Source: Pseudomonas fragi
Lineage (GTDB): Bacteria > Pseudomonadota > Gammaproteobacteria > Pseudomonadales > Pseudomonadaceae
DNA: 64,000 nucleotides
Direction: 5' to 3'
Assembly: GCF_002269505.1 (NCBI RefSeq)
Contig: NZ_NQKQ01000013.1
Location: 62,001-126,000, forward strand
Of the stretch, positions 1-10,706 are shown piece after piece. The notes beneath the pieces are model-generated. The model was not told the DNA's origin. It ran no database searches and saw only the letters and a list, made by a program, of their open reading frames with translations. Position numbers and translations under genes: made by a program. Numbering within the stretch: position 1 is the stretch's first letter; each line of letters starts with the position of its first letter.

Positions 1-2567
1 TGGCTGGCCTGTTGCTGCACGCCCAGCTCATGGACGCTGGCTTGCAGATCGTCCAGTGCCTTGCGGCGATTGGCCTGCAGATACTGTTCGCGCTCAATGC
101 TGCTGGCGCGCTCGGCTTGCTCGGCCTGTTCGTCGCGCTGTTGATCGAGTTGAGCCAGTCGATCCGCCACCTGGCGGTCGAGGGTCATAAAGCAGGCTGA
201 CGGATTTTCGCGCAGCGCATCAAGAGTGGCCGGAGTCAGCAGACTGGCAAACTCGCTCAGCTCTTCTTCAAGGCGGCGGCTGTCGGCATTCAGATGCAAG
301 TGCTGCTCGGCCAGTTGTTGTGCGGCGAGCTGGCTGGCCTGGGTGCAGCGCTGCACTTGCTGCTGTAAATGCGCGGCCTCTTTTTGCAAGGCCAGCAGCA
401 CGTTCTGGCGCTGTTCGTCCTGGGTGATGCTGTGGTGCAGTTGTTCGAGGCGCAGGCTCAGCCATTGCTCGCGTTTGCCCGGCTCCTGGGCCAGCCACTG
501 TTCGTAGAGCGGGTGGGCTTCAAGATCGGGCGCGAGGGCTTGTTGCTCCTGATGAATGCGCTCTTGTTGTTGCAGAAACTCTTTCTGCTGGGCAATCAGC
601 CCGCCGACTTTTTCACGCAGTTGGGCAAGAGTTTCCTTGAGCCCGTCAACCACGGCGCAGGCGCTGGTTTCTTCCGCTTCATCGTGGCGGCCAAGGCTTT
701 GCAGCAATGCTTCGGGCTGGTGGTACGGGTGCTCGGCGCTGCCACACACCGGGCAGGGCTGGTCATCCTGTAACTGCCCGCGCAGTTCTTCGACGCTGGC
801 ACTGCGGGCCAGGCGTTGACGCTCAAGCAGTTGGCGGGTCACCTGCAGGGTTTGCTCGGCCATTTCAAGGTCGGCCTTGGCCTTGATGCCTTGCTGGCTC
901 AGGCGGTCGCGTTCCTGTTGTACGCTGTGTTGTCTGATCTGCAGCTCTTGCAGGCGGACATCGAGTGCGTGCTGGCTGTTGCTCAGGCGTTGCAGCTCTT
1001 CAAAGGCACGCTGTTGCTGGCGGTTGTCCTTGAGCAGGCTGCCCAGGGTGTGGATTTGTTCGTTGACCGCATGGGGCTCTGCAGCGGCTTCCTGAAACAG
1101 GATTTCCAGGCTGTTGCGCAGTTCGCTCAGTTGCTGCGCCGCTTCTTGGGCGCGCAGCTCCAGGCCTGGCAGTTCTTCGCGACCCTTGGTCAGGCTGTTG
1201 CTGAGCAGAACCAGTTTTTGCAGGCGCGGGCGGTAGGCGTCCCAGGCGTTGGCCAGTGGTGCCAGTTCGCTGCTGCGTTCAAGCTGGGTGGCAATCTGTG
1301 CCAGGCGTTCGGTGCCTTGTTGCTGACGCTCAAGCAGGGCATCCAGCGCCTGTTGTCCGGCGTTGCAGGCCTGCTCGGCCTGTTGCTGGAGGGTCTGCTG
1401 GCTGCTCAGCGTCCGGGTCAGGCGGTCAAGGTTGGCCTGTTCCAGATGAGCTTGCTGCACTCGCGGCGCAGCCTCCCGTTGTTGCTCCTGCGCCAGGGAT
1501 GCCGCCTGAAGGGCGTTTTGAACGTCTGCCTCCAGACGGGCCTTGCGTTGGCCCAACTCGGTCTGTTGGTGCAGTTGGGCGCTGATTTGCTCGGCCAGCG
1601 GGCTCAGTTGCCCCTCCAGCTCGGCCAGCCGGGCAAACTGATGGCGTTGCGGCGCCAGTTGCTCCAGCAGATGCAGGGTCTGGCGCTGGTCGGCCTGACT
1701 GTCCCACAGGGCTTGCGCCTGTTGCAGCTGGTCGGCTGCACTCTGTCGTTGTTCTTGCAGCTCGCTCAGGGTTTTGAGCCAGCTGTGCTGCTGTTCAAGT
1801 TGCTTGAGCTGGCCTTGCTGATTCTTCAACTGCTGCTGGGCTTGCTCGAAGCGCTGATCCAGTTCGGCGCGGGCCTCGGGCTCAAGCGGGGTAACGCCGA
1901 CGGCCTGGTCGAGCAGAAGCTTGTGCGCATCCTTGGCCTCTTTGGCCTTGTCGAAGGCACGCTTGCCCAGGCGGGTGTAGAGGGCCGTGTCGGTGAGCTT
2001 TTCCAGCAGCTCGCTGCGTTCGTTGTCATCGGCCTTGAGAAAGGCGCTGAATTCGCTTTGGGCCAGCATCACGGCGCGGGTGAATTGCTCGAAGTTGAGC
2101 CCCAGGCGCGCTTCCAGCTGGACTTTGTAATCGCCTTTCTGGCTGGCCAGCAGTTGGTCACTGTCAAGGTCGCGCAGGCTTTGGCGGCTGGCCTGCAACT
2201 TGCCGGTGGCTTTTTCGCGGGCGCGATTGGCTTCCCAGCGGGCACGGTAGCGGCGCCCGTCAATGCCGACAAAGTCCACTTCGGCATAGCCTTCACCGGT
2301 ACCGCGGCGCAGCAGGGTGCGTGGGTCGCCGGTGGCGATTTCACCGTCGGCGTCCGGTACCTTGGCATCGCGTCCGGTGTTGTTCAGTCGGGGCACGGCG
2401 CCAAACAGGGCCAGGCACAGGGCATCGAGCAGGGTGCTTTTACCGGCGCCAGTGGGGCCGGTGATGGCAAACAGACCGGCACTGGCCAGGGGCTCGGCGG
2501 TGAAGTCGAGCTCAAAGGGACCGGCCAGCGAGGCGAGGTTTTTCAGGCGGATGGCGAGGATTTTCAT
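1..2567 (-). CDS. sbcC: SbcC, ATPase subunit of the SbcCD nuclease (partial, C-terminus off the left edge)
   Basis: SMC-like ATPase that, with the SbcD nuclease, opens and cleaves hairpins and blocked DNA ends. The protein starts MKILAIRLKN; Walker A GPTGAGKST is at residues 37-45. About 855 codons are visible, and most of the rest is Gln/Leu/Glu-rich coiled coil. The C-terminal ATPase half (signature and Walker B) lies beyond base 1, so I cannot check it. The start codon overlaps the sbcD stop (ATGA, 2564-2567), the usual sbcD-sbcC coupling. The long plus-strand open frame over 816-2588 is a shadow of this gene. Confidence 0.95.
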   Translation of the reverse strand, partial: MKILAIRLKNLASLAGPFELDFTAEPLASAGLFAITGPTGAGKSTLLDALCLALFGAVPRLNNTGRDAKVPDADGEIATGDPRTLLRRGTGEGYAEVDFVGIDGRRYRARWEANRAREKATGKLQASRQSLRDLDSDQLLASQKGDYKVQLEARLGLNFEQFTRAVMLAQSEFSAFLKADDNERSELLEKLTDTALYTRLGKRAFDKAKEAKDAHKLLLDQAVGVTPLEPEARAELDQRFEQAQQQLKNQQGQLKQLEQQHSWLKTLSELQEQRQSAADQLQQAQALWDSQADQRQTLHLLEQLAPQRHQFARLAELEGQLSPLAEQISAQLHQQTELGQRKARLEADVQNALQAASLAQEQQREAAPRVQQAHLEQANLDRLTRTLSSQQTLQQQAEQACNAGQQALDALLERQQQGTERLAQIATQLERSSELAPLANAWDAYRPRLQKLVLLSNSLTKGREELPGLELRAQEAAQQLSELRNSLEILFQEAAAEPHAVNEQIHTLGSLLKDNRQQQRAFEELQRLSNSQHALDVRLQELQIRQHSVQQERDRLSQQGIKAKADLEMAEQTLQVTRQLLERQRLARSASVEELRGQLQDDQPCPVCGSAEHPYHQPEALLQSLGRHDEAEETSACAVVDGLKETLAQLREKVGGLIAQQKEFLQQQERIHQEQQALAPDLEAHPLYEQWLAQEPGKREQWLSLRLEQLHHSITQDEQRQNVLLALQKEAAHLQQQVQRCTQASQLAAQQLAEQHLHLNADSRRLEEELSEFASLLTPATLDALRENPSACFMTLDRQVADRLAQLDQQRDEQAEQAERASSIEREQYLQANRRKALDDLQASVHELGVQQQAS

Positions 2568-3805
2568 GGTTGTTCACCTTCCAGCTGAACTTCTTGCAGC
2601 AGCACGGCAAAGTCCTTGAGGGTTTGTTCGTCGGCCTCACTGCCGTAGTTTTCCTGCCAGGCGCGGCTGAACAGCTCCAGCGGCGTTAACTGGTCGAGCT
2701 CGATCAGCCCCGAGTCGTCGTCACCGTGACGGCTGCCGCTTCCGGCATATTCGGCGGCGATACGCACCAGCCGAACGGACTTGCCCTGCAGCGCCGTTTC
2801 AATCTGTTGGCGCAAATCGGGCTGCGGTTCGTCGAGTGTGACCCGTACTTCCAGCCAGGGCTGGCGCTGGGTATCGGCGAGCAGGTCGATATCCGCCAGG
2901 TCCGCCAGTTGGGCGAGGATGTCAGCCAGTGGCAGCGGGCCGATCCGTTGCAGGTTGACTGCCCGGGGGATCAATATCGGCTCAACGCTGACCAGGGTTT
3001 CGCCTTTGAGGGTGACGTCGAGAATCTGGTGCTGGTAGCCGATTTCCGAGAAGGACAAGGGGATTGGCGAGCCGCAGTAGCGGATGCGCTCTTCGCTGTT
3101 GACCCGCTGCGGTTTGTGCAAATGGCCCAGGGCCACATAGCTGATATCGTGGCCGAACAGGCTGGCGGGCAGGGCTTCGGCATTGCCGATGATCAGGCTG
3201 CGCTCGGAATCTTCGGAGACCGACCCCCCGGCCATGTGCGCGTGGCTGATGGCAATCAGCGCCTGGCCCTTCTTGCGCTTGGCATTGGCGGCCTCGATCA
3301 GTCTTTCATGGACCTGGCCGATACCGCGCAGGTAGTCGTCCCCCAGGTGTGCGCCGGTGACTTCGGCGGGGCGCAAAAAGGGCAGCGCCAGGCACCAGGC
3401 TACCGTCTTGCCCTTGGCATCGGGCAAGGGGATCAGCAGGCGCTCGGCGTCGAGCTGGCCGTCGTCGAGCCACAGCACCCGGCCCAGGGCATGGGTACGC
3501 AAGCGGCGCATCAGGGGCGCAGGCAGTTCGATGCGCGAGCCGGAGTCGTGGTTGCCGGCAATCATCACAATGGTCAGCTTGGGCTGTTGCTCATGGGCAC
3601 TGACGATAAAGTCGTAGAGCCGTTCCTGGGCTTTGACCGGCGGGTTGACGGTGTCGAAGATGTCCCCGGCTATCAGCAACACGTCGGGTGTGTGCTCCGC
3701 CAGCCGGGCCAGTAGCCAGGACAGAAAACAGGCGTGTTCAAAGTCGCGGTCCTGGCCGTGGAGGTTTTGCCCCAGGTGCCAGTCGGAGGTGTGAAACAGG
3801 CGCAT
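2564..3805 (-). CDS. sbcD: SbcD, Mre11-type nuclease subunit
   Basis: Metal-dependent exonuclease/endonuclease subunit of SbcCD, 413 aa. The calcineurin-like phosphoesterase motifs occur in order: HTSDWHLGQ at the N-terminus (metal ligands D and H), AGDIFD, IAGNHDSG, ISHAHM and LGHLHKPQ. The start is placed at MRLFHTSDWH; an upstream in-frame Met adds ten residues with no homologue character. It is followed directly by sbcC with a 4-bp overlap, so translation is coupled. Length fits the family. Confidence 0.96.
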   Translation of the reverse strand: MRLFHTSDWHLGQNLHGQDRDFEHACFLSWLLARLAEHTPDVLLIAGDIFDTVNPPVKAQERLYDFIVSAHEQQPKLTIVMIAGNHDSGSRIELPAPLMRRLRTHALGRVLWLDDGQLDAERLLIPLPDAKGKTVAWCLALPFLRPAEVTGAHLGDDYLRGIGQVHERLIEAANAKRKKGQALIAISHAHMAGGSVSEDSERSLIIGNAEALPASLFGHDISYVALGHLHKPQRVNSEERIRYCGSPIPLSFSEIGYQHQILDVTLKGETLVSVEPILIPRAVNLQRIGPLPLADILAQLADLADIDLLADTQRQPWLEVRVTLDEPQPDLRQQIETALQGKSVRLVRIAAEYAGSGSRHGDDDSGLIELDQLTPLELFSRAWQENYGSEADEQTLKDFAVLLQEVQLEGEQP

Positions 3806-3829
3806 AACAGAATCCGTTTTCAAAGGGGC

Positions 3830-3867
3830 AGGCAACCCGCTCGCTCAAGCGGTACACGGGTTGCCCT
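3830..3867. terminator. Hairpin between batD and sbcD
   Basis: Inverted repeat aggcaacccg (3830-3839) / cgggttgccct (3857-3867), with a smaller inner stem. It lies just downstream of the batD stop, in the short gap before sbcD, so it could end the Bat transcript. It lacks a clear T-run, so termination is inferred from position and the stem only. Confidence 0.45.
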
Positions 3868-3871
3868 GAAA

Positions 3872-5506
3872 TTATTTGGGGTACAGCGGTGGCAGGCTGC
3901 TCGGCTCGCTGGCGTCTTGTTGCTCGCGTTCGGCGGCAGGAATGCTGCGGATGGCCTTCCACAGCTCATCGCCTTGCCAGTGCTGGCCGGTTTCGCTGTA
4001 GAGCGCGCCGTTGAGGCCGTCCAGGGCATCGGACAGCAACACAAAGCGTGCCGCCATATCGGCCAGGGTCTCGGGTTGCTGCCGCGCCCAGGCATCCAGG
4101 GCCTGGCGGGTGGCCTGGGGGTCGTTGGCCAGGCACGCGCGCTTCAGGTCGTCCAGCAGGGTGCGCGGGCTTGGGCCGGTTTGCGCAGCGCGCAGGATTG
4201 CCGGTTGCCAGCGGGCACGCCACCACAGACCCAGACTGGCCAGGGTGGTGAGTGCCAGAAACAGGGTGCTGAGCTGCCAGATCCAGAGCGAGGGCGCTTC
4301 GTTCTGCGCTGTTGTGGTGCCACTGACCGGTGTGTCCACAGCCAGAGTGGGGTTGGCCGCTGCGAGCAGGGTACGGGCGGGCAGGTAAGTGCGCTCCAGA
4401 TGATCTTCATGGGTGTTCCACCACACCACTTCGACGGCGGGCAGTTCAATCTGGCCAACCCGGGTCGGAACCAGTGCTTCGCGCTCTTCGCGGCTGCCGA
4501 TCAGGCCGTTTTCGGTGATCTGGTTGCTCAGTTGCGCCAGGTCGGGGTAGCGCCGCAGGCCGTTGACGTCGGTGGCGGGCAGGGGCGGCAGTTGGGCGCT
4601 GGACAGGCCTTCGGCCTTGAGGGTGAGGGTGCGGGTCAGCGAGTCACCGACCAGCGCATGGTCAGGCTCGGGGTTCCAGGTTTCACTCATGCTCAGGCTG
4701 CGCGCTGGTAACCAGGGGGCATTGGCAGGCCAGATGTCGGGCTTGGGCAGCACGTTCAGCGGGATTTCGGCCGAGGTCACGTGCACCATCTTGCCGGGCT
4801 TTGGCCCCAGCGGGGCAGGGGCCGTGGCTTGCTGGCTGTCGACCTGGGTGGCACTGAAGGTCTGGGCCGGGATGACCAGCTCGCCGCTGCGCTGCGGATA
4901 GATACCGTAGCGGCGTTCGATCACACCGTGGCGCACGCCATTGATCAATTTTTCATAGGTACGCGACTCGCCCAGTTGCTCGACAATGGCGTCGTCGAGG
5001 TGCAGGGCGGTCAGGCTGCTGTCATCGTACAGCGCCACCGAATGGTAAACGCGCACGGTCAGCAGCGCCTGGGCCTGCACATAGACGCTGGGCTGGTCGA
5101 GGCTGGCTTCGATAAATACCGGGGCCAGTTCGTTTTCGCTGGCCGCGCTCTGGGTGACGGTGAGGGTGATCGGCTGGCTGTGGTAGTCACCGACTTGCAG
5201 CGCCGGGATGATCACCGTGCCGGTCTGCTTGGGTTGCAGGGTGATCATCCAGCGGGTGGTGCCCTTGTTGTCGTCGCTTAGGCTGTTGAGCTGGTTGACC
5301 TGGCGGGTACCGCGTACTTCGAACAGGCCGTCCAGCGGGGTCAGGTCGGGCTTGCCAAACTGGGTGACGTCGTCGGACTCCAGGGTCAGCTCGACGGTTT
5401 CACCGGAGTTGAGCTGGTCGCGGTCAATGCTGGCGACCAGTCCCATGGCGTGTGCAGGCAAGGTCCAGCAACACAGCAGAAGAAGCAAAGCGCAGAGGCG
5501 GTTCAT
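3872..5506 (-). CDS. batD: BatD-like membrane protein
   Basis: Last gene of the Bat-type operon, 544 aa. Start chosen at MNRLCALLLL, which gives a Sec signal peptide ending near AHA and an ATGA overlap with the preceding VWA-TPR gene. The long periplasmic part is beta-rich and BatD-like (Pfam BatD, 'oxygen tolerance'). A single membrane helix near residues 390-415 (LWIWQLSTLFLALTTLASLGLWW) is followed by a cytoplasmic tail. BatD proteins act with BatA/BatB and MoxR in the cell envelope. Their molecular role is unsettled; Bacteroides work gave the aerotolerance name. Confidence 0.88.
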   Translation of the reverse strand: MNRLCALLLLLCCWTLPAHAMGLVASIDRDQLNSGETVELTLESDDVTQFGKPDLTPLDGLFEVRGTRQVNQLNSLSDDNKGTTRWMITLQPKQTGTVIIPALQVGDYHSQPITLTVTQSAASENELAPVFIEASLDQPSVYVQAQALLTVRVYHSVALYDDSSLTALHLDDAIVEQLGESRTYEKLINGVRHGVIERRYGIYPQRSGELVIPAQTFSATQVDSQQATAPAPLGPKPGKMVHVTSAEIPLNVLPKPDIWPANAPWLPARSLSMSETWNPEPDHALVGDSLTRTLTLKAEGLSSAQLPPLPATDVNGLRRYPDLAQLSNQITENGLIGSREEREALVPTRVGQIELPAVEVVWWNTHEDHLERTYLPARTLLAAANPTLAVDTPVSGTTTAQNEAPSLWIWQLSTLFLALTTLASLGLWWRARWQPAILRAAQTGPSPRTLLDDLKRACLANDPQATRQALDAWARQQPETLADMAARFVLLSDALDGLNGALYSETGQHWQGDELWKAIRSIPAAEREQQDASEPSSLPPLYPK

Positions 5507-7245
5507 TTGGGCGTGTCCTGATGGAGCTGCTGTTCGTACCAGAATTTGCGGCGCAACAATTCGCTGGGGTTGTCGGGGATCTGTCTGAGCCATTGTTCAA
5601 GTGCCTGGCGCTGTTCTTCTGCGGTCTGGTCGGCGGTCGGTGCGGGCGCACGGGTGGTGGGTTCGTCGCCAGGTTCGCCGTCGGCGCGCGGGGCAGCGTC
5701 GGGGTCGAGCTGCTCGTGCGGCGCCGGCTCGGTGCTGGGGTTAGTGGCCGAGCTGTTGTCTTCATTGTGCAGTGTGCTGCTGGAGGCACCCTGGGCGCTG
5801 CTGCTCAGCGGGGTTTCAGACTCGGCTGGCGCAGGCGGCTCGGGGGGCTGTTCGGTTTCGGCTTCGGCGGCAGCTGCGGCGCGCTGCTGCTCAAGCAGTT
5901 GCTCGACCAGGGCTTTGTTCTGCGCGGCGGCCTCCAGCTCGGGTTGCAGTTCCAGCGCCTGTTCCCAGGCATCGATGGCCGCTTCCAGCTCACCGTTCAT
6001 GGCCAGGGCATTGCCGCGATTATAGTGCGCGCTGGCGCTGTTGACTTCGGCAAAACGTCGGGCGGCGCCAGCATAGTCGCCAGCCCGGTACAGAGCCACG
6101 CCCTGCCAGAGCGGGTCGCTGAAATGCTCCACAGCCAGCAGCGGCTTGTTTTGCTGCAACAGGCGCAGGCCCTGTTGGTCGGGGCGCAGCCACAGGTCGG
6201 TAAAGCTCATGGCCTGCGCCGGCTGCGGTTGCAGCATAAACAGCAGGGGCAGGCAGAACAGCCAACCGCGCCGGCCTGCGCAGGCCACCAGCAGCAGAAG
6301 GGGCAGCAACAGCCAATAACCCTGGTCGGCCCAGGTATCCAGTTGCAGGGTCTGGCCGTCATTGCGCAGGTTGCGCGGGCCGTCGAGCAGGCCCAGACCG
6401 CGCAGGTCATTGTCATCCAGACGCGCCTGGCGATAGCGCCCGTCCACATCCAGGGCAAAGGCCCGCAGGCTGGGGCTGTCCAGGCGTGGCAGGAGAATGG
6501 CGCCCTGATCGTCCTTGAGGAATTGGCCACTTTCGTCCACCACCGGCGCGCCTTCGCGACTGCCAATACCCAGGATCAACAGTTGCGGAGCATGGCCGCT
6601 CAAGGCCTGGCGGATGCCGTTGCGTTCCTGTTCGCTGAGTGATGAGGTGATCAACAGCAAGCGACCCTGGCCCAGTGCGCTTTGATCCAGCAGTTCAAGG
6701 GCCTTGCCAATCGCCAGGTCGGCGCGATGCCCCGGCTGAGGCATGATCGACGGCTTGAGGGCTTCGAGCAGGTTGCGGCTGGTGGCCATGTCATCGGACA
6801 GCGGCACCAGGGTATGGGCACTGCCCGCGTAGATGATCACGGCGGATTGCGCGTCGTTACGGTTTTGCAGCAGGTCGTAGATCTTGCGCCGCGCCTGCTC
6901 CAGGCGGTTGGGCGAACTGTCGGTGGCGAGCATTTCGGGGGTCAGTTCGAGCATCACTACCAGGGGGTCTTCGGGTTTTTGCGAGGGCTGCTCGACGCGT
7001 TGCCAGCTGGGCCCGAGCAGGGCCAGCATGGCGAGCAGCCAGCCCAGGCCCAGGGCGATCCATGGCAGCTTGCTGCTGCGGCCGGTGCCGCCGCTGAGCA
7101 GCACCCGATGAAAAGCGGGCGGCAGGATTTTCTGCCAGCGACCGGCGCGTTTTTCCCGGTGCCAGCGCTGCCACAGCAACCAGCCGAGCAGCGGCAGGAT
7201 TAGCAGCCATTCGGGGCGCAACCAGTGCGGCCAGAGCGAGCTCAT
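5503..7245 (-). CDS. BatB/BatC-like fusion: VWA domain plus TPR, degenerate MIDAS
   Basis: 580 aa. Two N-terminal membrane helices (about residues 12-26 and 62-78) flank a short loop. A VWA domain follows (about 95-290), then one or two helices near 311-340, TPR repeats near 380-450, and a Pro/Glu/Ala-rich low-complexity tail. This architecture joins BatB (VWA) and BatC (TPR) in one chain. At the MIDAS position, where BatA has DVSGS, this protein has ELTPE (100-104), so divalent-metal binding is probably lost. It overlaps both neighbours by 4 bp. Confidence 0.88.
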   Translation of the reverse strand: MSSLWPHWLRPEWLLILPLLGWLLWQRWHREKRAGRWQKILPPAFHRVLLSGGTGRSSKLPWIALGLGWLLAMLALLGPSWQRVEQPSQKPEDPLVVMLELTPEMLATDSSPNRLEQARRKIYDLLQNRNDAQSAVIIYAGSAHTLVPLSDDMATSRNLLEALKPSIMPQPGHRADLAIGKALELLDQSALGQGRLLLITSSLSEQERNGIRQALSGHAPQLLILGIGSREGAPVVDESGQFLKDDQGAILLPRLDSPSLRAFALDVDGRYRQARLDDNDLRGLGLLDGPRNLRNDGQTLQLDTWADQGYWLLLPLLLLVACAGRRGWLFCLPLLFMLQPQPAQAMSFTDLWLRPDQQGLRLLQQNKPLLAVEHFSDPLWQGVALYRAGDYAGAARRFAEVNSASAHYNRGNALAMNGELEAAIDAWEQALELQPELEAAAQNKALVEQLLEQQRAAAAAEAETEQPPEPPAPAESETPLSSSAQGASSSTLHNEDNSSATNPSTEPAPHEQLDPDAAPRADGEPGDEPTTRAPAPTADQTAEEQRQALEQWLRQIPDNPSELLRRKFWYEQQLHQDTPK

Positions 7246-8315
7246 CGGCGCCTCCGCAAACGCAGGCGCGTGAGGCGCGCACGCCAGTCAGGGTGTTGCT
7301 GCAGAAAATGCTTCTTGCTCAGCCAGCGTTGCAGCGGGTTGTTGGGCCACAGTTCGCGGATCACCAGCAGCACGCTGAGCAACAGGGCCACGGCCAGCGG
7401 CCAGCTGTAGAGTGCCTGGGCCGGGCGCGCCTGGGTCGGTTGCTGGGCCACGGGTTCCAACTGGTCGAGGGTGTCCTTGATGGCTGCCAGTTCACCACCG
7501 TTGCGGGCACGGAAGTAGCGGCCACCGGTGACTTTGGCGATTTCTTCGAGCGCCGGTTCATCAAGGTCGACCCCGGGGTTGATGGTGAACATGCCCTTGC
7601 TGCTGTCGTCGGGGTCGGCGCCGATGCCGATGGGGTAGATTTTGACCCCCTCTTCGGCCGCTAGGCGTGCCGCTGTCAGCGGGTCGATCTGCCCGCCGTT
7701 GTTGGCACCATCGGTAATCAGGATCAGCACCCGGCTTTGTGCCGGGCGTTGGCGCAGGCGCTTGAGGGCCAGGCCAATGGCATCGCCGATAGCGGTATTT
7801 TTACCGGCGATGCCGATGCGTGCTTCGTCGAGCCAGGTGTGCACGGTGTGACGGTCAAAGGTCAGCGGCGCTTGCAGGTAAGCCTGGCTGCCGAACAGGA
7901 TCAGGCCGACGCGGTCGCCTTCACGGTTTTCCAGGAACTCGCCGAGCAGGTTTTTTACCAGGTCCAGGCGGGTTACGTCTTCACCCTGCCATTGCATGTC
8001 GGGGTAATCCATCGAGCCCGAGACATCCACCGCCACCAGCAAATCACGGCCGCTGGCAGCAATCGGCAACGGCTCACCCAGCCATTGCGGGCGGGCAGCG
8101 GCGGTCAGTAACAGCAACCAGAGCACGATATGAGGGATTTGCTGGCGCCAGGAGGGCAGGTTGGCGCGGGCTTTGCGTCGGGTCAGTTGCTCAAGGTCAC
8201 TCAAGAAACTGACCTGTAGCGCCGCCTCGCCGCTGTCGGCAGGCGGCAGCACCAGGCGCATCAACCAGGGCAGGGGCAGCAGGACGAAGATCCACGGCCA
8301 GGCAAATTCAAACAT
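7242..8315 (-). CDS. batA: BatA, VWA-domain membrane protein
   Basis: 357 aa. Start set at [10 protein letters not shown], immediately before the first membrane helix (residues 5-22) and overlapping the DUF4381 stop by 8 bp. A second helix covers about 58-73. The VWA domain has an intact MIDAS, DVSGS at 97-101, plus later Thr and Asp ligands (ITDGANNGG region). A C-terminal helix near 305-325 anchors the domain so that it faces the periplasm. It probably partners with the following VWA-TPR protein and is remodelled by the MoxR ATPase of the same operon. Confidence 0.92.
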   Translation of the reverse strand: MFEFAWPWIFVLLPLPWLMRLVLPPADSGEAALQVSFLSDLEQLTRRKARANLPSWRQQIPHIVLWLLLLTAAARPQWLGEPLPIAASGRDLLVAVDVSGSMDYPDMQWQGEDVTRLDLVKNLLGEFLENREGDRVGLILFGSQAYLQAPLTFDRHTVHTWLDEARIGIAGKNTAIGDAIGLALKRLRQRPAQSRVLILITDGANNGGQIDPLTAARLAAEEGVKIYPIGIGADPDDSSKGMFTINPGVDLDEPALEEIAKVTGGRYFRARNGGELAAIKDTLDQLEPVAQQPTQARPAQALYSWPLAVALLLSVLLVIRELWPNNPLQRWLSKKHFLQQHPDWRARLTRLRLRRRR

Positions 8316-8802
8316 GTTTGCGAATCCAGGTTTCAACCGCTTGATTGAGCCCGGCAATGGCTTTGTCGTCGAGCTTGCACTCGGGTTTATAGGCGCCTTC
8401 AACCAGCACCATCCAGCGGGTCAAACCGGCAGCCGGGCAGCGGTTGTCGAGAAACGCCAGCCACTTGCGACCATTGAGGGTGTGGCTCTGGCTGTAGGGG
8501 TAGTGGTTGCGGCACAGGCGCTTGAGCAGGCCGTTGAGCTGCTGCAACCAGGCGCCGGCCGGTGCGCCGTCGTAGGGTTTGGGAAAACGTGCCAGCTCTT
8601 CAAGGGCGGCCAGGCGCACCGGGTCGAGGGGTTGCTCGACGCGGGCCGGCTGGCGTGTGGCGGGCAGGTAGCGGCGCAGCCACCACAGGCCCCAACCCAG
8701 CGCGGGCAGCACAATCAGCAGCAGCCACCAGCCCGGTGCCGGCGGCCAGATACCGAGTTCGGGCGGTGTGATCAAAGGTTGCAGTTGCTCAAGTTGTTTC
8801 AT
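8308..8802 (-). CDS. DUF4381 membrane protein
   Basis: 164 aa. N-terminal [22 protein letters not shown], then one membrane helix (about residues 26-45) with a Trp-rich end, then a basic cytoplasmic domain. This is the DUF4381 family, a constant member of gammaproteobacterial MoxR-DUF58-VWA operons. No catalytic motif is visible. It overlaps the DUF58 gene by 4 bp and batA by 8 bp, so a role in the same membrane complex is inferred from context. Confidence 0.88.
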   Translation of the reverse strand: MKQLEQLQPLITPPELGIWPPAPGWWLLLIVLPALGWGLWWLRRYLPATRQPARVEQPLDPVRLAALEELARFPKPYDGAPAGAWLQQLNGLLKRLCRNHYPYSQSHTLNGRKWLAFLDNRCPAAGLTRWMVLVEGAYKPECKLDDKAIAGLNQAVETWIRKHV

Positions 8803-9743
8803 GAGGCTTTGCCGGGGCGTTTGGCGTTGAGGTATTCACGCAGTTGTTCGACCATTTCACTTTGGGTGCTGAGCGGCATCAGCAATACCCGCAGCTTTTG
8901 CGCCAGCAGTTCCCAGCGGGCGATGCGGGCTTCGCCCTGGGCGCGGTAGGCCTGACGCAAATCATAATTGAGCGTATCCAGTTCCAGCTGCGCACCGCCC
9001 TCGGCAAAGCGCAGCAGCCCGGCAGCGGGCAGGGCGTGATCCAGCGGGTCGGACAGCGGCAGCAACATCAGGTCGCAGTGGCGCGACAACAGGCTCAATT
9101 GCTGTTCAGCGGCGTCGGTGAGGCCGCGCTCATCGCAGATCACGATCACCAGGCTGCCGGGGCGCAGCACTTCGCGGGCGCGGATCAGGGCCATGCCCAG
9201 GGCATCGCGGTCCGATTGTACCTCGGTGTGCAGCGACTGGTTGACCCGCACCAGACGGTTAAGCAACTGCAACAGGCTCTGCTTGCTGCGCCGTGGTTTG
9301 ATTTCATAGTGTTCATGGTCGCCAAACACCAGCCCGCCGACGCGATCGTTATGGCCCAGCGCAGCCCAGCCGATCAGGCTCGCGGCCTGGGCGGCGAGCA
9401 CTGATTTGAACATCTGCCCCGAGCCGAAAAACAGCCGCCGGCTTTGTTCAGCGAGGATAAAGATCGGCCGCTCGCGCTCCTCATGAAACATCTTGGTGTG
9501 AGGTTCCTGGGTGCGGGCGGTGACACGCCAATCGATGGTGCGCACATCGTCACCAGCCTGATAGACCCGCACCTGATCGAAATCGACCCCGCGCCCGCGC
9601 AGTTTCGAGTGATGCAAGCCCACCAGCGGGCTGCGCTGGCTGGGCGAGGAGAACAGCTGCACCTCGCGCACCCGGTGGCGCATCTCGATCAGTTGCGCAA
9701 GGGTGACGCGGATGCCGGGTTCGGCGGGCAGGGGGGTGTTCAT
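8799..9743 (-). CDS. DUF58 domain protein
   Basis: 314 aa, no signal or membrane segment. The DUF58 signature is present: YQAGDDVRTIDWRVTART followed by the F.EERERPIFIL stretch, near residues 60-95. DUF58 proteins have a VWA-like fold; the motif expected after the signature reads AEQSRR here. It sits between the MoxR ATPase (3-bp gap) and DUF4381 (4-bp overlap), the standard order. The function is probably as a MoxR client or adaptor for the membrane VWA proteins. Confidence 0.92.
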   Translation of the reverse strand: MNTPLPAEPGIRVTLAQLIEMRHRVREVQLFSSPSQRSPLVGLHHSKLRGRGVDFDQVRVYQAGDDVRTIDWRVTARTQEPHTKMFHEERERPIFILAEQSRRLFFGSGQMFKSVLAAQAASLIGWAALGHNDRVGGLVFGDHEHYEIKPRRSKQSLLQLLNRLVRVNQSLHTEVQSDRDALGMALIRAREVLRPGSLVIVICDERGLTDAAEQQLSLLSRHCDLMLLPLSDPLDHALPAAGLLRFAEGGAQLELDTLNYDLRQAYRAQGEARIARWELLAQKLRVLLMPLSTQSEMVEQLREYLNAKRPGKAS

Positions 9744-9746
9744 CGG

Positions 9747-10706
<960 letters not shown>

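Noticed and set aside
816-2588. 590-aa plus-strand open frame
   Set aside because: It is the antisense shadow of sbcC, whose minus-strand translation has Walker A and coiled coil; the shadow is a low-complexity Leu/Gln/Gly string.
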